A stretch of DNA of 64,000 nucleotides from positions 1-64,000 of the forward strand of contig DMXM01000039.1 of NCBI GenBank assembly GCA_003482905.1, given 5' to 3'. This document shows, in pieces, positions 18,188 to 26,367 of this stretch. The number at the start of each line of letters is the position of its first letter. Position 1 is the stretch's first letter. The notes under the pieces were generated by a model that saw only the letters and a list, made by a program, of their open reading frames with translations, searched no databases and was not told where the DNA came from. Source of the DNA: Elusimicrobiota bacterium. GTDB taxonomy: Bacteria; Elusimicrobiota; Elusimicrobia; Elusimicrobiales; UBA9959. A program made the translations under genes and the position numbers.

Positions 18188-19426
18188 ATGAAAGACCAGA
18201 TAATCAAGAAAATCGAATCCTACGAAAATTACGCCATAGAGCTGCAGCGCGGCCTTACCGCCATCCCGGCCCTGGCCCCGTCCAGCGGCGGCAACGGCGA
18301 GTACGATAAGGCGGCCTGGCTGGAAGGCGAGCTGAAGAAACTTAAATTTGATTCCATAGAATGGATAAACGCCCCGCAGAAAGAGGCCAAGAACGGCATA
18401 CGCCCCAACGTCATAGCCCGCTATAAGGGGTTAAGCTCTGCCAAGACCATCTGGTTCATGGCGCACCTGGACATTGTCCCGCCCGGCGAGGCCAAATTGT
18501 GGAAGTCCGACCCCTATAAAATGGAGGTGCAGGGCCGCAAACTGGTGGGCCGCGGCGTGGAGGACAACCAGCAGGCCATAGTCTCCAGCATAATGGTGGT
18601 GAAGGCCATGATGGAACTGAACTACAGGCCGGAATACGACATAGCCCTGCTGTTCTGCGCCGACGAGGAAACCGGCTCGGGCTTCGGCGCGGACTATATC
18701 TCCGAGAACAAGCCCGACATCTTCGGCAAAGACGACGTGTTCTTCGTGCCGGACTCCGGCGTGGAGGACGGCTCCCTGATAGAGGTGGCAGAAAAGTCCA
18801 TATTATGGATGAAGGTAATAACCCACGGCAAACAATGCCACGCCAGCCGCCCGGCGCTGGGCATAAACGCCTTCAAGGCCGCCAGCGAACTGGTGGTGAA
18901 ATACCAGGGCCTCTACGAGAAATTCCCGCACAAGGACGCGCTTTACGAGCCGCCCATCAGCACCTTCGAACCCACCAAAAAAGAGGCCAATGTCCCCAAC
19001 GTCAACACCCTGCCCGGAGAGGACATTTTCTACATGGACTGCCGCGTGATGCCGGTTTACCAGCTGGCCGAGGTGAAAGCCGAGATGCGCCGCCTGGCCG
19101 ACGAGGTGGAGGGTAAATTCGGCGTGAAGATAGCTTTCGAGCCCCAGCAGGAGGCGCAGGCCGCGCCCCCTACCGACCAGAACGCCCCCATTGTGACCGC
19201 CCTCAAGACGGCCATAAAGGAAGTTCTAAACGTGGAACCCAAAGCCTACGGCATTGGCGGCGGCACGGTGGCGGCCTTCTTCAGGCGCCTGCATCTGCCG
19301 GTGGTGGTCTACTCACGCCTTAACGAAAGCGCCCACCAGCCCAACGAATACTGCGTGATAGACCACATGATGGGCGACGCCAAGGTGTTCGCCGTGGCCA
19401 CCCTACTGCTCTGCGCCAAGAAGTAA
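18188..19426 (+). CDS. M20-family metallopeptidase (ArgE/DapE/carnosinase type)
   Basis: This 412-residue cytoplasmic enzyme has the conserved zinc-site motifs in order: MAHLDIVPPG (His ligand and catalytic Asp), GRGVEDNQQA (bridging Asp), DEETGSG (catalytic and ligand Glu), VPDSG (Asp) and ESAHQPNEY (last His). The inserted lid/dimerisation domain covers about residues 185-300. Such enzymes hydrolyse dipeptides, N-acyl amino acids or succinyl-diaminopimelate; the substrate is not determined. It has a perfect AGGAGAAAAAG ribosome binding site. It could process peptides imported by the POT transporter. Confidence 0.88.
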   Translation: MKDQIIKKIESYENYAIELQRGLTAIPALAPSSGGNGEYDKAAWLEGELKKLKFDSIEWINAPQKEAKNGIRPNVIARYKGLSSAKTIWFMAHLDIVPPGEAKLWKSDPYKMEVQGRKLVGRGVEDNQQAIVSSIMVVKAMMELNYRPEYDIALLFCADEETGSGFGADYISENKPDIFGKDDVFFVPDSGVEDGSLIEVAEKSILWMKVITHGKQCHASRPALGINAFKAASELVVKYQGLYEKFPHKDALYEPPISTFEPTKKEANVPNVNTLPGEDIFYMDCRVMPVYQLAEVKAEMRRLADEVEGKFGVKIAFEPQQEAQAAPPTDQNAPIVTALKTAIKEVLNVEPKAYGIGGGTVAAFFRRLHLPVVVYSRLNESAHQPNEYCVIDHMMGDAKVFAVATLLLCAKK

Positions 19427-19443
19427 CAAGAACGGCGTAGGTT

Positions 19444-19473
19444 TAAGAAGGGCGCGGAAACGCGCCCTTCTTA
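19444..19473 (+). terminator. Hairpin after the M20 gene
   Basis: TAAGAAGGGCGCG (19444-19456) pairs with CGCGCCCTTCTTA (19461-19473) around a GAAA tetraloop. No T run follows beyond TTAATT, so it may be weak or serve as an RNA stabiliser. Confidence 0.6.
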
Positions 19474-19544
19474 ATTCCGGTATTGAAGTCATTTAGTATA
19501 ATAAAGCGGTGTTACCACCCCAACCTTTTTCTCCCGAGGACATA

Positions 19545-21095
19545 ATGAAACTTTCCCTTTTTCTCCCCTGCTTTTTATTGTTTTGCCAGCCCTCGTTCGC
19601 AAAAGGCACCCCGGACGCCTCTCTCCCAGAAGGCGCGGTAAAAGAAACCGACCCCAAATATCCGCCTGTGGTCTCCTACACCCTCAAGAACGGGCTGAAA
19701 CTGATCATTCTTGAGAAGCACTTCGCGCCTACGATATCCTATTCGATGGCTTTCAAGGTGGGAAACGTCGACAGCCCGAAGGGCAAGACCGGTCTGCCTC
19801 ATCTGTTCGAGCATATGGCCTTCAAAGGCACGCAGACGATAAACACAAAGGATTACAAGAAAGAAAAGATCGCCCTCGACAAGATCGAGGTCGCCGCCAG
19901 GGCCCTTATAGCCGAGGAACGCAAACCCAACCCGGACCAGCCGGCCCTGGAGACACTAAAAAAAGCCCTCGCAGCGGCCGAGAAAGAGGCGGACGCCTAT
20001 ATCCTCAAAGACGAATTCAGTCAGATCTACAAGAACCTGGGAGAGAACGGCCTCAACGCGGCCACAGGGTATGATTATACTTTCTACACGGTAGCCCTGC
20101 CCGCCAACCAGCTTGAAACCCTTATGGCTATGGAAGCCGACCGATTCAAGAACGCCGTACTGCGGGAGTTTTACAGGGAACGCAGCGTTGTAATGGAAGA
20201 GCGGCGCATGTACGAGGCCAAGCCGGAGAGCGCCCTTAGCGAGCTCCTTACCACCACTGCCTTCGAAGCGCACCCCTACAGGTATCCCATCGTCGGCTGG
20301 ATGGACGACATAAAGACCTTCACCAGGACCGACGCCGAGAATTTCTACCGCAGGTTCTATGTGCCCAATAACGCCACCCTGGCCATAGTCGGGGATGTGA
20401 AACCGGCCGATGTCATAAAGTTCGCTGAAAACCACTTCTCCGCCTGGAGCCCGGCCGAGCTGCCAGACACTACCTATACCAGGGAGCCCAAACAGAACTC
20501 TGAAAAGAGATTCAACCTTTTCTTCAAGGCCAATCCTTCACTGCGGATGGGCTTTCACAATCCCGGCTTCAGCAGCCAGGATATGTACCCGCTCATAATG
20601 GCCAGCGATGTGCTGTCAGGCGGAAAGACGGCGCGTTTTTACCGGACCCTGGTCGAGGGCAAACAGCTGGCCCTCTACGCCGCGTCAGGCGCCACCACCT
20701 CGTCCCGGTACCCCTCCTTGTTCATTGTAGTGGGCGCACCCAAAGCCCCCCATACGGTGGAGGAGCTGGAAACCGCGATTTGGGACGAGATAGAGAAGCT
20801 CAAAGCCGAGCCGCCCACAGCCTGGGAGATGGAGAGGATTGTGAACGCCCACGAGGCTGAACTGGTTAAAAATCTGGAATCAAGTCTTGAAACGGCACAG
20901 AGCCTTTCCGTTTCAGAGCAGATAATGGGCGACTGGAAGTTCGACTGGAAGATGATAGACGAGCTTCGGAAGGTCACGCCTGAGGATGTCTCCAAAGCTG
21001 CGGCCAAATACCTTGTCCGCAGCAATTACACCGTAGGTTTCCTTCGCCAACCGGCGGCCGCGGTACCCATACATGGGAAAGGAGACTCCAAATGA
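19545..21095 (+). CDS. M16-family zinc peptidase, catalytic subunit, secreted
   Basis: With the start at 19545 (GAGGA upstream) it has 516 residues and a signal peptide ending near QPSFAKG. The inverted zinc motif HxxEH is intact (His86-Leu-Phe-Glu89-His90, in LPHLFEHMAFKGT). The distal Glu ligand is probably in SVVMEERRMYE. Residues about 110-170 contain a charged helical insertion before the ENGLNAATGYDYT segment typical of pitrilysin-like members. M16 peptidases act as pairs of an active and an inactive subunit, as here: the next gene overlaps by 4 bases (ATGA). It would degrade periplasmic peptides or process outer-membrane proteins. Confidence 0.92.
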   Translation: MKLSLFLPCFLLFCQPSFAKGTPDASLPEGAVKETDPKYPPVVSYTLKNGLKLIILEKHFAPTISYSMAFKVGNVDSPKGKTGLPHLFEHMAFKGTQTINTKDYKKEKIALDKIEVAARALIAEERKPNPDQPALETLKKALAAAEKEADAYILKDEFSQIYKNLGENGLNAATGYDYTFYTVALPANQLETLMAMEADRFKNAVLREFYRERSVVMEERRMYEAKPESALSELLTTTAFEAHPYRYPIVGWMDDIKTFTRTDAENFYRRFYVPNNATLAIVGDVKPADVIKFAENHFSAWSPAELPDTTYTREPKQNSEKRFNLFFKANPSLRMGFHNPGFSSQDMYPLIMASDVLSGGKTARFYRTLVEGKQLALYAASGATTSSRYPSLFIVVGAPKAPHTVEELETAIWDEIEKLKAEPPTAWEMERIVNAHEAELVKNLESSLETAQSLSVSEQIMGDWKFDWKMIDELRKVTPEDVSKAAAKYLVRSNYTVGFLRQPAAAVPIHGKGDSK

Positions 21096-22507
21096 AGAAC
21101 ACCCTGATAAAAGCGTCGGCCTTAGGAGTTATTATGGCGATATCCATTTCTGCGGTCAGAGCGACCCCACTGAACCTTCCCAAAGCCGCCCCCCTGGACT
21201 TCAATCCGCCAAAGGGCGAGCGTCTGGTTCTGGAAAACGGCATGACGCTGTACCTTCTTAACGACCCCTCGCTTCCGGCTATCAGGATAAGCGCGGTGGT
21301 GCGCACCGGCACGATCAATGATCCGGCCGATAAAGTGGGCTTAGGCGCAATAACCTCAAGCATGCTTGAGGACGGCGGCAGCCTCTCCTACAAACCGGAA
21401 GAGATAGACAAGACCCTGGAATACCTGGGCGCCTCATTAAGTTCCTCAATGGACATAGAAGACGCCAGTTTCTCCATGTTCGCCCTTAAGAAGGACCTGG
21501 ACACGGTGCTGGACATTTACGCCGACGTGCTGATGAACCCGGCCTTCGACGCGGAGAAGTTTAAGATATTGAAGAAAAACGAAATTGAGATGATACGCAG
21601 GCGCAACGACGACCCCGGCAAGACGGTCATGCGCGAAGCCCTTCGCAGCTATTACGGCAAGGATCACCCCTACGGCCGCAGAACAGAGGCCGCGGTAGTA
21701 GAGTCCATAACCATCGCCGACCTCAAGGCGCAGCATTCCGCCTATTACAGGCCGAATAACATCATTATGGCCGTAAGCGGCAGCTACGGCTCCAACGAAG
21801 AGATCGTGGCCAAACTCAAGCAGCGCTTCGGAAAATGGGAGAAAAGGGAGATAAAAGCCACAAAGATCCCGCCCCCCGCGCGCAATACCTCGAGAGTGAT
21901 TTATTTTATAGACAAAGACGTCCCTCAAACCTACATCGCTGTGATCCAGCAAGGCATACAGCGGCCCGACACGGTATTTTTTCCGCTTGGCATAACCAAC
22001 GACGTACTCGGCGCCCCAGGGCTTTCCTCGCGGCTTTGGGACACGGTGCGGGCGCGCAAAGGTCTGGCCTACTCGGTCTATTCCTCCTTCTCAAGGCGCA
22101 ACGCCTACCCTGGTCACCTGTATGCCTACTGCGGCACCAAGCCAGAGACCTACTCGCAGGCCCTTGAAGAGATACTAAAACAACTTAAACGCGTAAAAAC
22201 AGACCCACTTTCCGCGCAGGAAGTGAACGAGGCAAAAAGCGCAAAGATAAACTCCTTTGTCTTCACGTTCAAGACGCCATTCGACGTGGTAAACCAGCGG
22301 GCGCTCCTGGAGCACTTCGGTTTCCAGCCGGACTACCTGGAGACCTACGTCAGCAATGTTTCGGCCGTAACCCCGGAGTCGGCCTTCTCGACCGCTACTA
22401 AGATTTTCAACCCGGACAACGCGCTGATCTTCGTTATCGGCAACTCCAAAAAGTTCGACCGCCCGCTCTCGGAATTCGGGCCGGTTACCGAACTAAAGGA
22501 AGATTAA
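21092..22507 (+). CDS. M16-family peptidase, non-catalytic partner subunit
   Basis: This 471-residue protein has a signal peptide (about residues 1-25) and the M16 fold, but where the active subunit has HLFEH it reads AITSSMLEDGG, so both zinc His residues are absent. The C-terminal half keeps the substrate-contact region with RKGLAYSVYS. The 4-base overlap with the catalytic subunit implies translational coupling and equal synthesis. This active plus inactive layout is well known in bacterial M16B heterodimers. Confidence 0.92.
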   Translation: MKNTLIKASALGVIMAISISAVRATPLNLPKAAPLDFNPPKGERLVLENGMTLYLLNDPSLPAIRISAVVRTGTINDPADKVGLGAITSSMLEDGGSLSYKPEEIDKTLEYLGASLSSSMDIEDASFSMFALKKDLDTVLDIYADVLMNPAFDAEKFKILKKNEIEMIRRRNDDPGKTVMREALRSYYGKDHPYGRRTEAAVVESITIADLKAQHSAYYRPNNIIMAVSGSYGSNEEIVAKLKQRFGKWEKREIKATKIPPPARNTSRVIYFIDKDVPQTYIAVIQQGIQRPDTVFFPLGITNDVLGAPGLSSRLWDTVRARKGLAYSVYSSFSRRNAYPGHLYAYCGTKPETYSQALEEILKQLKRVKTDPLSAQEVNEAKSAKINSFVFTFKTPFDVVNQRALLEHFGFQPDYLETYVSNVSAVTPESAFSTATKIFNPDNALIFVIGNSKKFDRPLSEFGPVTELKED

Positions 22508-23407
22508 ATGGGACTGTTCTCTAATAAGCCTGAAATAACCGTGGTGATCCCCGCCTACAATGAGGAAGGCGCGATAACCCCCACCATAAAAGGGGCCGCC
22601 GCGGCCCTCGCTGCGGCCGGCCTCAAATTCGAGATAATCACCGTGGACGACGGTTCTTGCGACGGCACCGCGGCGGCGGCCGAGGCCGCCGGCTCACGGG
22701 TGATACGCCACCCCCTCAACCGGGGCTACGGCCGCTCGCTGGTAAGCGGGATAGAGGCCGCCAAAAACGACTGGGTCCTGATAATAGACGCGGACGGCTC
22801 ATATCCTCCGGCTGAAATAGCGAAACTGCTCCCCTGCGTTCCGGATTTCGACATGGTGGTCGGGGCCCGCCAGGGAAAACTTTTTTGGGGCAGCTACACC
22901 AAAGCTTTCATGCGCTGGACCTACCTGGCCCTCGCCAGGTTCGTGGCCGGCGAGCCGATCCCCGACGCCAACTCCGGACTGCGGATATTCCGCAAGAGCG
23001 CGGCGAAGAACATGCCTATCATCTGCTTTGGGTATTCTTTCACCACCACCATGACGCTTTCCTTCATGAGTTCGGGGTTGTTCGTAAAGTTCGTGCCGAT
23101 AGAGTTCGCGGAACGCGTCGGGAAATCCAAAGTTAAACCAGTGCGCGACATTCTGCGCACACTCCAGATAATGACGCAGGTGGTTATCCATTACAACCCG
23201 CTAAAGTTCGCCGCCGCGCTCGCTTCCGTTCCGGCCGCGCTCGCCGCCCTCAATACGGCGCTGCTTTTCTTCCCGTGCGACCATTCCCGCCACCTGGCGC
23301 TGGCCTGCATACTGGCAAGCCTGGCCGTAGCTGTTTTTATGGCCGGCTGCGTGCTGCAATCCATGAAGACTCTGCTGGACAAGAACGCCTGCCGGAATGA
23401 CAAATAA
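22508..23407 (+). CDS. GT2 glycosyltransferase, dolichyl/polyprenyl-phosphate sugar synthase-like
   Basis: This 299-residue protein begins with the GT-A fold: VVIPAYNEEGAI, DDGSCDGT, HPLNRGYGRSL and the metal-binding region IIDADGSYPP. It continues with GARQGK and a C-terminal pair of membrane segments (about 232-255 and 262-282). This layout is typical of polyprenyl-phosphate mannose or glucose synthases that load a lipid carrier for glycosylation on the outer face. The start codon directly follows the M16 stop. The nearby GT39-like membrane protein would be a natural user of such a donor. Confidence 0.88.
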   Translation: MGLFSNKPEITVVIPAYNEEGAITPTIKGAAAALAAAGLKFEIITVDDGSCDGTAAAAEAAGSRVIRHPLNRGYGRSLVSGIEAAKNDWVLIIDADGSYPPAEIAKLLPCVPDFDMVVGARQGKLFWGSYTKAFMRWTYLALARFVAGEPIPDANSGLRIFRKSAAKNMPIICFGYSFTTTMTLSFMSSGLFVKFVPIEFAERVGKSKVKPVRDILRTLQIMTQVVIHYNPLKFAAALASVPAALAALNTALLFFPCDHSRHLALACILASLAVAVFMAGCVLQSMKTLLDKNACRNDK

Positions 23408-24110
23408 CGTTTCCGGGTATTCCACAATGAGTCCGGCCATAGCCGGAACCCGCAATTATTACCGCTGGCTTTACCGCGTACTAAACCCCGTACTCGGACA
23501 AAAGATACTGGAGATTGGTCCCGGTTGGGGCCAGATGGCGGAACTTATCACCGCCGGCGACAGGGAGTACTGGGCGGCGGATATCGACGGCGGCGTCATA
23601 GAGGGCCTCAAAAAGAAATACCCGGCCGCCGCGGCCAGGTTCGTCTGCGGCGATATTACTTCCGCGCGGGCCGCCGCCGCGATACCCCCCGGCGGGGTAG
23701 ATACCATCCTTATGATGAATATCCTCGAGCACGTCGAGGACGACGCGGCCTTCCTCAGGGACCTGAGAGCGCGCTTCCCCGGCTGCCGCATCGTGCTGCA
23801 GCTGCCGGCGCTGCCGGCCCTCTACGGCCGGTTGGACAGGGAGGCGGGACACTACCGCCGTTATACCGCGGCCTCGGCGAAAGCCGCGCTGCTGGCGGCG
23901 GGCTACAGCCCGGAAACGATCTTCTACTTCAATTTTATCGGGGCCGTCACCTGGTTTATCTCTTCCCGGATCGCGGATTTCTCCCTGAAATCCGGCGCCG
24001 TTGGGCGTTTTATACGGTTGAACGACCGCTTTATAATACCGCTCTCTTTCCTTTTGGAACCCTTCACCCGGAAATTAGCCGGTCAATCCGTTATAGTCGT
24101 GGGGCGATGA
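23397..24110 (+). CDS. Class I SAM-dependent methyltransferase
   Basis: This 237-residue protein has the SAM-binding motif ILEIGPGWGQM (residues about 37-47), the acidic second-strand residue AADIDGG and MMNILEHVEDDAAFLRDL (motif post II with the usual NVLEH pattern). It resembles UbiG-like methyltransferases found in glycan clusters, with a hydrophobic C-terminal third. It overlaps the end of the GT2 gene by 11 bases and is probably in the same transcript. Substrate unknown, perhaps a sugar or lipid-linked glycan. Confidence 0.85.
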   Translation: MTNNVSGYSTMSPAIAGTRNYYRWLYRVLNPVLGQKILEIGPGWGQMAELITAGDREYWAADIDGGVIEGLKKKYPAAAARFVCGDITSARAAAAIPPGGVDTILMMNILEHVEDDAAFLRDLRARFPGCRIVLQLPALPALYGRLDREAGHYRRYTAASAKAALLAAGYSPETIFYFNFIGAVTWFISSRIADFSLKSGAVGRFIRLNDRFIIPLSFLLEPFTRKLAGQSVIVVGR

Positions 24111-25405
24111 CCGGGTCTCTGCCCGGCCCCTTCCCTTCCCAGAGCGATAGCCGCCCCGGCAGCCAGGAACAGCATCGGCGGGATGCGGTAGCGGTAATAC
24201 CCGTTGGTGCTGGCCATGGCGAACAGATAGAACACCGCCGCGAAAAGAAAAGCGGCCGGCACAAGCCTTCCTGAACGCGCCAGCACCCAGACTCCGCGCG
24301 CAAAAAGCAGATAAACCGCGGCGAGGAAAACCAGATACCCCGCCTGAAGCGCCCAAAGGGCCGGGTAAACCCTTAAAAGCGCGAGCGTGCCGGAACCTAT
24401 AGCTCCAGGCTGCGCCTTAACTTCGGTATTAAGCCCCAACGCCTGCGGCAGCATCTCGATCCCGGACCCGCCCACGGTAGCCAGCAGATCGTGCAGCAGG
24501 TACCTGGCGGTCAGGCCGGGGTACTTTTTTATAATTTTCACCGCCCGCGCAGAGTAGGCGCTGGAACGGGCAGCGTCGCTGGGGTAGTCTCCTTCGGCTT
24601 CCGCCAGCAGGGCGGCGGAAGTTTCGGCGAAACTTTTCCCCGTGCGCAAAGCCTCCACGCTGCCGGCGGAGTACTTAAGCAGAACAACTCCGCCGATGGA
24701 CGTGTAGGTGAAATACCCGGTATGCGCGTAATTGCGGTAAGACCAGGCCAGCGGGATCGAATAAGCGAGCAGCAGGAAAAGGAACATCTGTTTTTTTCTT
24801 TTCCAGAGCAGCGGCGCCAGCATTAACGGCAGGTATAGCGTGATCGGCTTTATGAAAGCCGCCAGCGCCCACAGGAACCCGGCCTTCGAAACCCCGGCGG
24901 CGGTACCACCCTCCAGAGTCCGCCAGGTGGCGCGGCCGGCCAGCACAAGCACCAGCATAAGAAGTTCTTCAGCCAGCAGCAACGGGGCGTGCATCAGCGA
25001 GATATAGTCCAGCGAAAAGAACAGCACGCCGAAGCCGGCGCCCCTGCGGCCGGCCATTTCATTGAACCATTTCCAGGCCAGCAGCACCGTCAGCGCACTT
25101 ATCAGCAACTGCGCGAAAACCGCGTTGAATACGATGTCTCCCGGCAGCGAACCGACGGCCACCAGAAGCATCGGGTATCCCGGGGTCCGGAAAGTATCCG
25201 CAAGCACGGCGCCGCCGGCGGCCGGCAGACCGAAGAAGCCGGAACCGGAAAGGCTGGCGGCAAGATCCAGGTAGCCTCTGGAGTCCGCGGTAACGCAGTA
25301 GGCCGGGTTTTTGGCCGCCAGGACCAGCAGGAGCAACCTGGGAAGGAAAGCGGCAAGGTAAACCCAGAAGGGGATCCCGAACAGGTTTTTTTTGAACAAG
25401 CTCAT
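24083..25405 (-). CDS. Membrane glycosyltransferase, GT39/ArnT-like
   Basis: This 440-residue protein has many hydrophobic segments. Its first periplasmic loop contains TADSRGYLDLA and RTPGYPMLL, the pattern of the catalytic acidic loop plus R-x-P-x-Y in the PMT/ArnT (GT39/GT83-like) families, which move sugars from polyprenyl-phosphate donors on the outer face of the inner membrane. Its 3' end overlaps the 3' end of the convergent methyltransferase gene by 28 bases. The lipid-linked sugar donor may come from the adjacent GT2 enzyme. The acceptor is unknown. Confidence 0.75.
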   Translation of the reverse strand: MSLFKKNLFGIPFWVYLAAFLPRLLLLVLAAKNPAYCVTADSRGYLDLAASLSGSGFFGLPAAGGAVLADTFRTPGYPMLLVAVGSLPGDIVFNAVFAQLLISALTVLLAWKWFNEMAGRRGAGFGVLFFSLDYISLMHAPLLLAEELLMLVLVLAGRATWRTLEGGTAAGVSKAGFLWALAAFIKPITLYLPLMLAPLLWKRKKQMFLFLLLAYSIPLAWSYRNYAHTGYFTYTSIGGVVLLKYSAGSVEALRTGKSFAETSAALLAEAEGDYPSDAARSSAYSARAVKIIKKYPGLTARYLLHDLLATVGGSGIEMLPQALGLNTEVKAQPGAIGSGTLALLRVYPALWALQAGYLVFLAAVYLLFARGVWVLARSGRLVPAAFLFAAVFYLFAMASTNGYYRYRIPPMLFLAAGAAIALGREGAGQRPGHRPTTITD

Positions 25406-25713
25406 CTATCCTCCCTCGCTGCCGCTGCCGAAGTACATATTATACAGATAAACCTCCGGCTTTGAGCAGCGGTTGCCGGGCAATGCCAGGCCGCGGTAGC
25501 CGGCGGCTTGAGACGCACGGGACGGTTATTTAACCGGCCCTGCGGGCATAGGGAAAATTTATCTTGCCTGCGCTTTGGTCAATAACGGTGCGCTGGAGTT
25601 GGAGTTAGGAGCGAAGAAAAGATAAACTAAAACCATCCCGGGTTACAAAGGTGGTCAGACACTCACCGGCATCAGCGAGAACAGCGGCAGGCCGCGCGCA
25701 AGGTTGCTAAGCA
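25406..25713. other. Intergenic region without recognised gene
   Basis: These 308 bases separate the GT39-like gene from acpS. I see a short palindrome around 25522-25536 (CCGGTTAAATAACCG-like) and GC-rich fold-back sequence near 25465-25505, but no coding frame, tRNA or named riboswitch motif. A promoter for the minus-strand gene and one for acpS are expected here but no consensus pair stands out. Confidence 0.4.
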
Positions 25714-26070
25714 ATGACAATAGACACAGGCATAGACATTACGGACGTGGACCGGCTTCGCCGGGCAATTGAGAAACTGGGGGATGACTTTTTAACCAGG
25801 GTGTTCACTAAAGAGGAATTGGCCGCCGCGGGAAAGCTGAAAAGCTCTACCCTCCACCTGGCGGGCAGGTTCGCGGCCAAGGAAGCCGTGTTTAAGGCGA
25901 TGGGGGACGCAGGCTTAAGCTGGCAGGATATCTGCGTTTTAAACGACGAATCCGGCAAACCCTATTGCCGGATCCTGAACGGCAAAGGCGCGGGCGCGGA
26001 CATCCGGATCTCCATTTCCCACACAAAAGACTACGCGGTAGCTACCGCCCTGGTCATAAAGACCCCCTGA
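25714..26070 (+). CDS. acpS: Holo-[acyl-carrier-protein] synthase
   Basis: This 118-residue enzyme transfers 4'-phosphopantetheine from CoA to the serine of ACPs. Conserved motifs are GIDITDVDRL (residues 6-15, Mg-binding Asp), GRFAAKEAVFKAM (Glu of the second metal-binding motif) and SISHTKDYAVA. The length is typical. It converges on the dedicated ACP gene of the neighbouring block, 31 bases away, which suggests it may serve that ACP as well as the fatty-acid one. Confidence 0.95.
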   Translation: MTIDTGIDITDVDRLRRAIEKLGDDFLTRVFTKEELAAAGKLKSSTLHLAGRFAAKEAVFKAMGDAGLSWQDICVLNDESGKPYCRILNGKGAGADIRISISHTKDYAVATALVIKTP

Positions 26071-26101
26071 CGCCGGCGGCCGAGGCCGGGGCGGGACGGC
26101 C

Positions 26102-26356
26102 CTACAGCGAGGCGCGCTCGGCCAGGAGGCTCAGCATCTCACCCACGTTTTTAAGCTTTCCGATCTCTCCGGCGTTTAACTTAACCCCGAATTCCTTTTC
26201 TACCGATACCACCAGCGTGATATGCATCAGGGAATCCCAGGTGTCGATATCCTTGGCGGTCATTTCCTCGGATAATTGGATGGTCTCGTCGTCAAAAACG
26301 TCCCGGAATACCGAGGTAAGCCGCCTCACTATCTCGTCTTTTTCTATCTTAGCCAT
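26102..26356 (-). CDS. Acyl carrier protein of the FkbH block
   Basis: With the ATG at 26356 (AAGGA upstream) this is an 84-residue ACP. The phosphopantetheine site is Ser42 in TWDSLMHITLV, the DSL motif. The sequence IDTWDSLMHI is of the type seen in ACPs that partner FkbH enzymes rather than fatty-acid ACPs (which usually read GADSLD). The longer frame to 26440 lies inside the FkbH gene and is rejected. It follows the FkbH stop by 11 bases, the last gene of the MaoC-radical SAM-FkbH-ACP transcript. It should carry the acyl group made by FkbH and hand it to the MBOAT protein. Confidence 0.92.
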   Translation of the reverse strand: MAKIEKDEIVRRLTSVFRDVFDDETIQLSEEMTAKDIDTWDSLMHITLVVSVEKEFGVKLNAGEIGKLKNVGEMLSLLAERASL

Positions 26357-26367
26357 ATTTTCCTTTT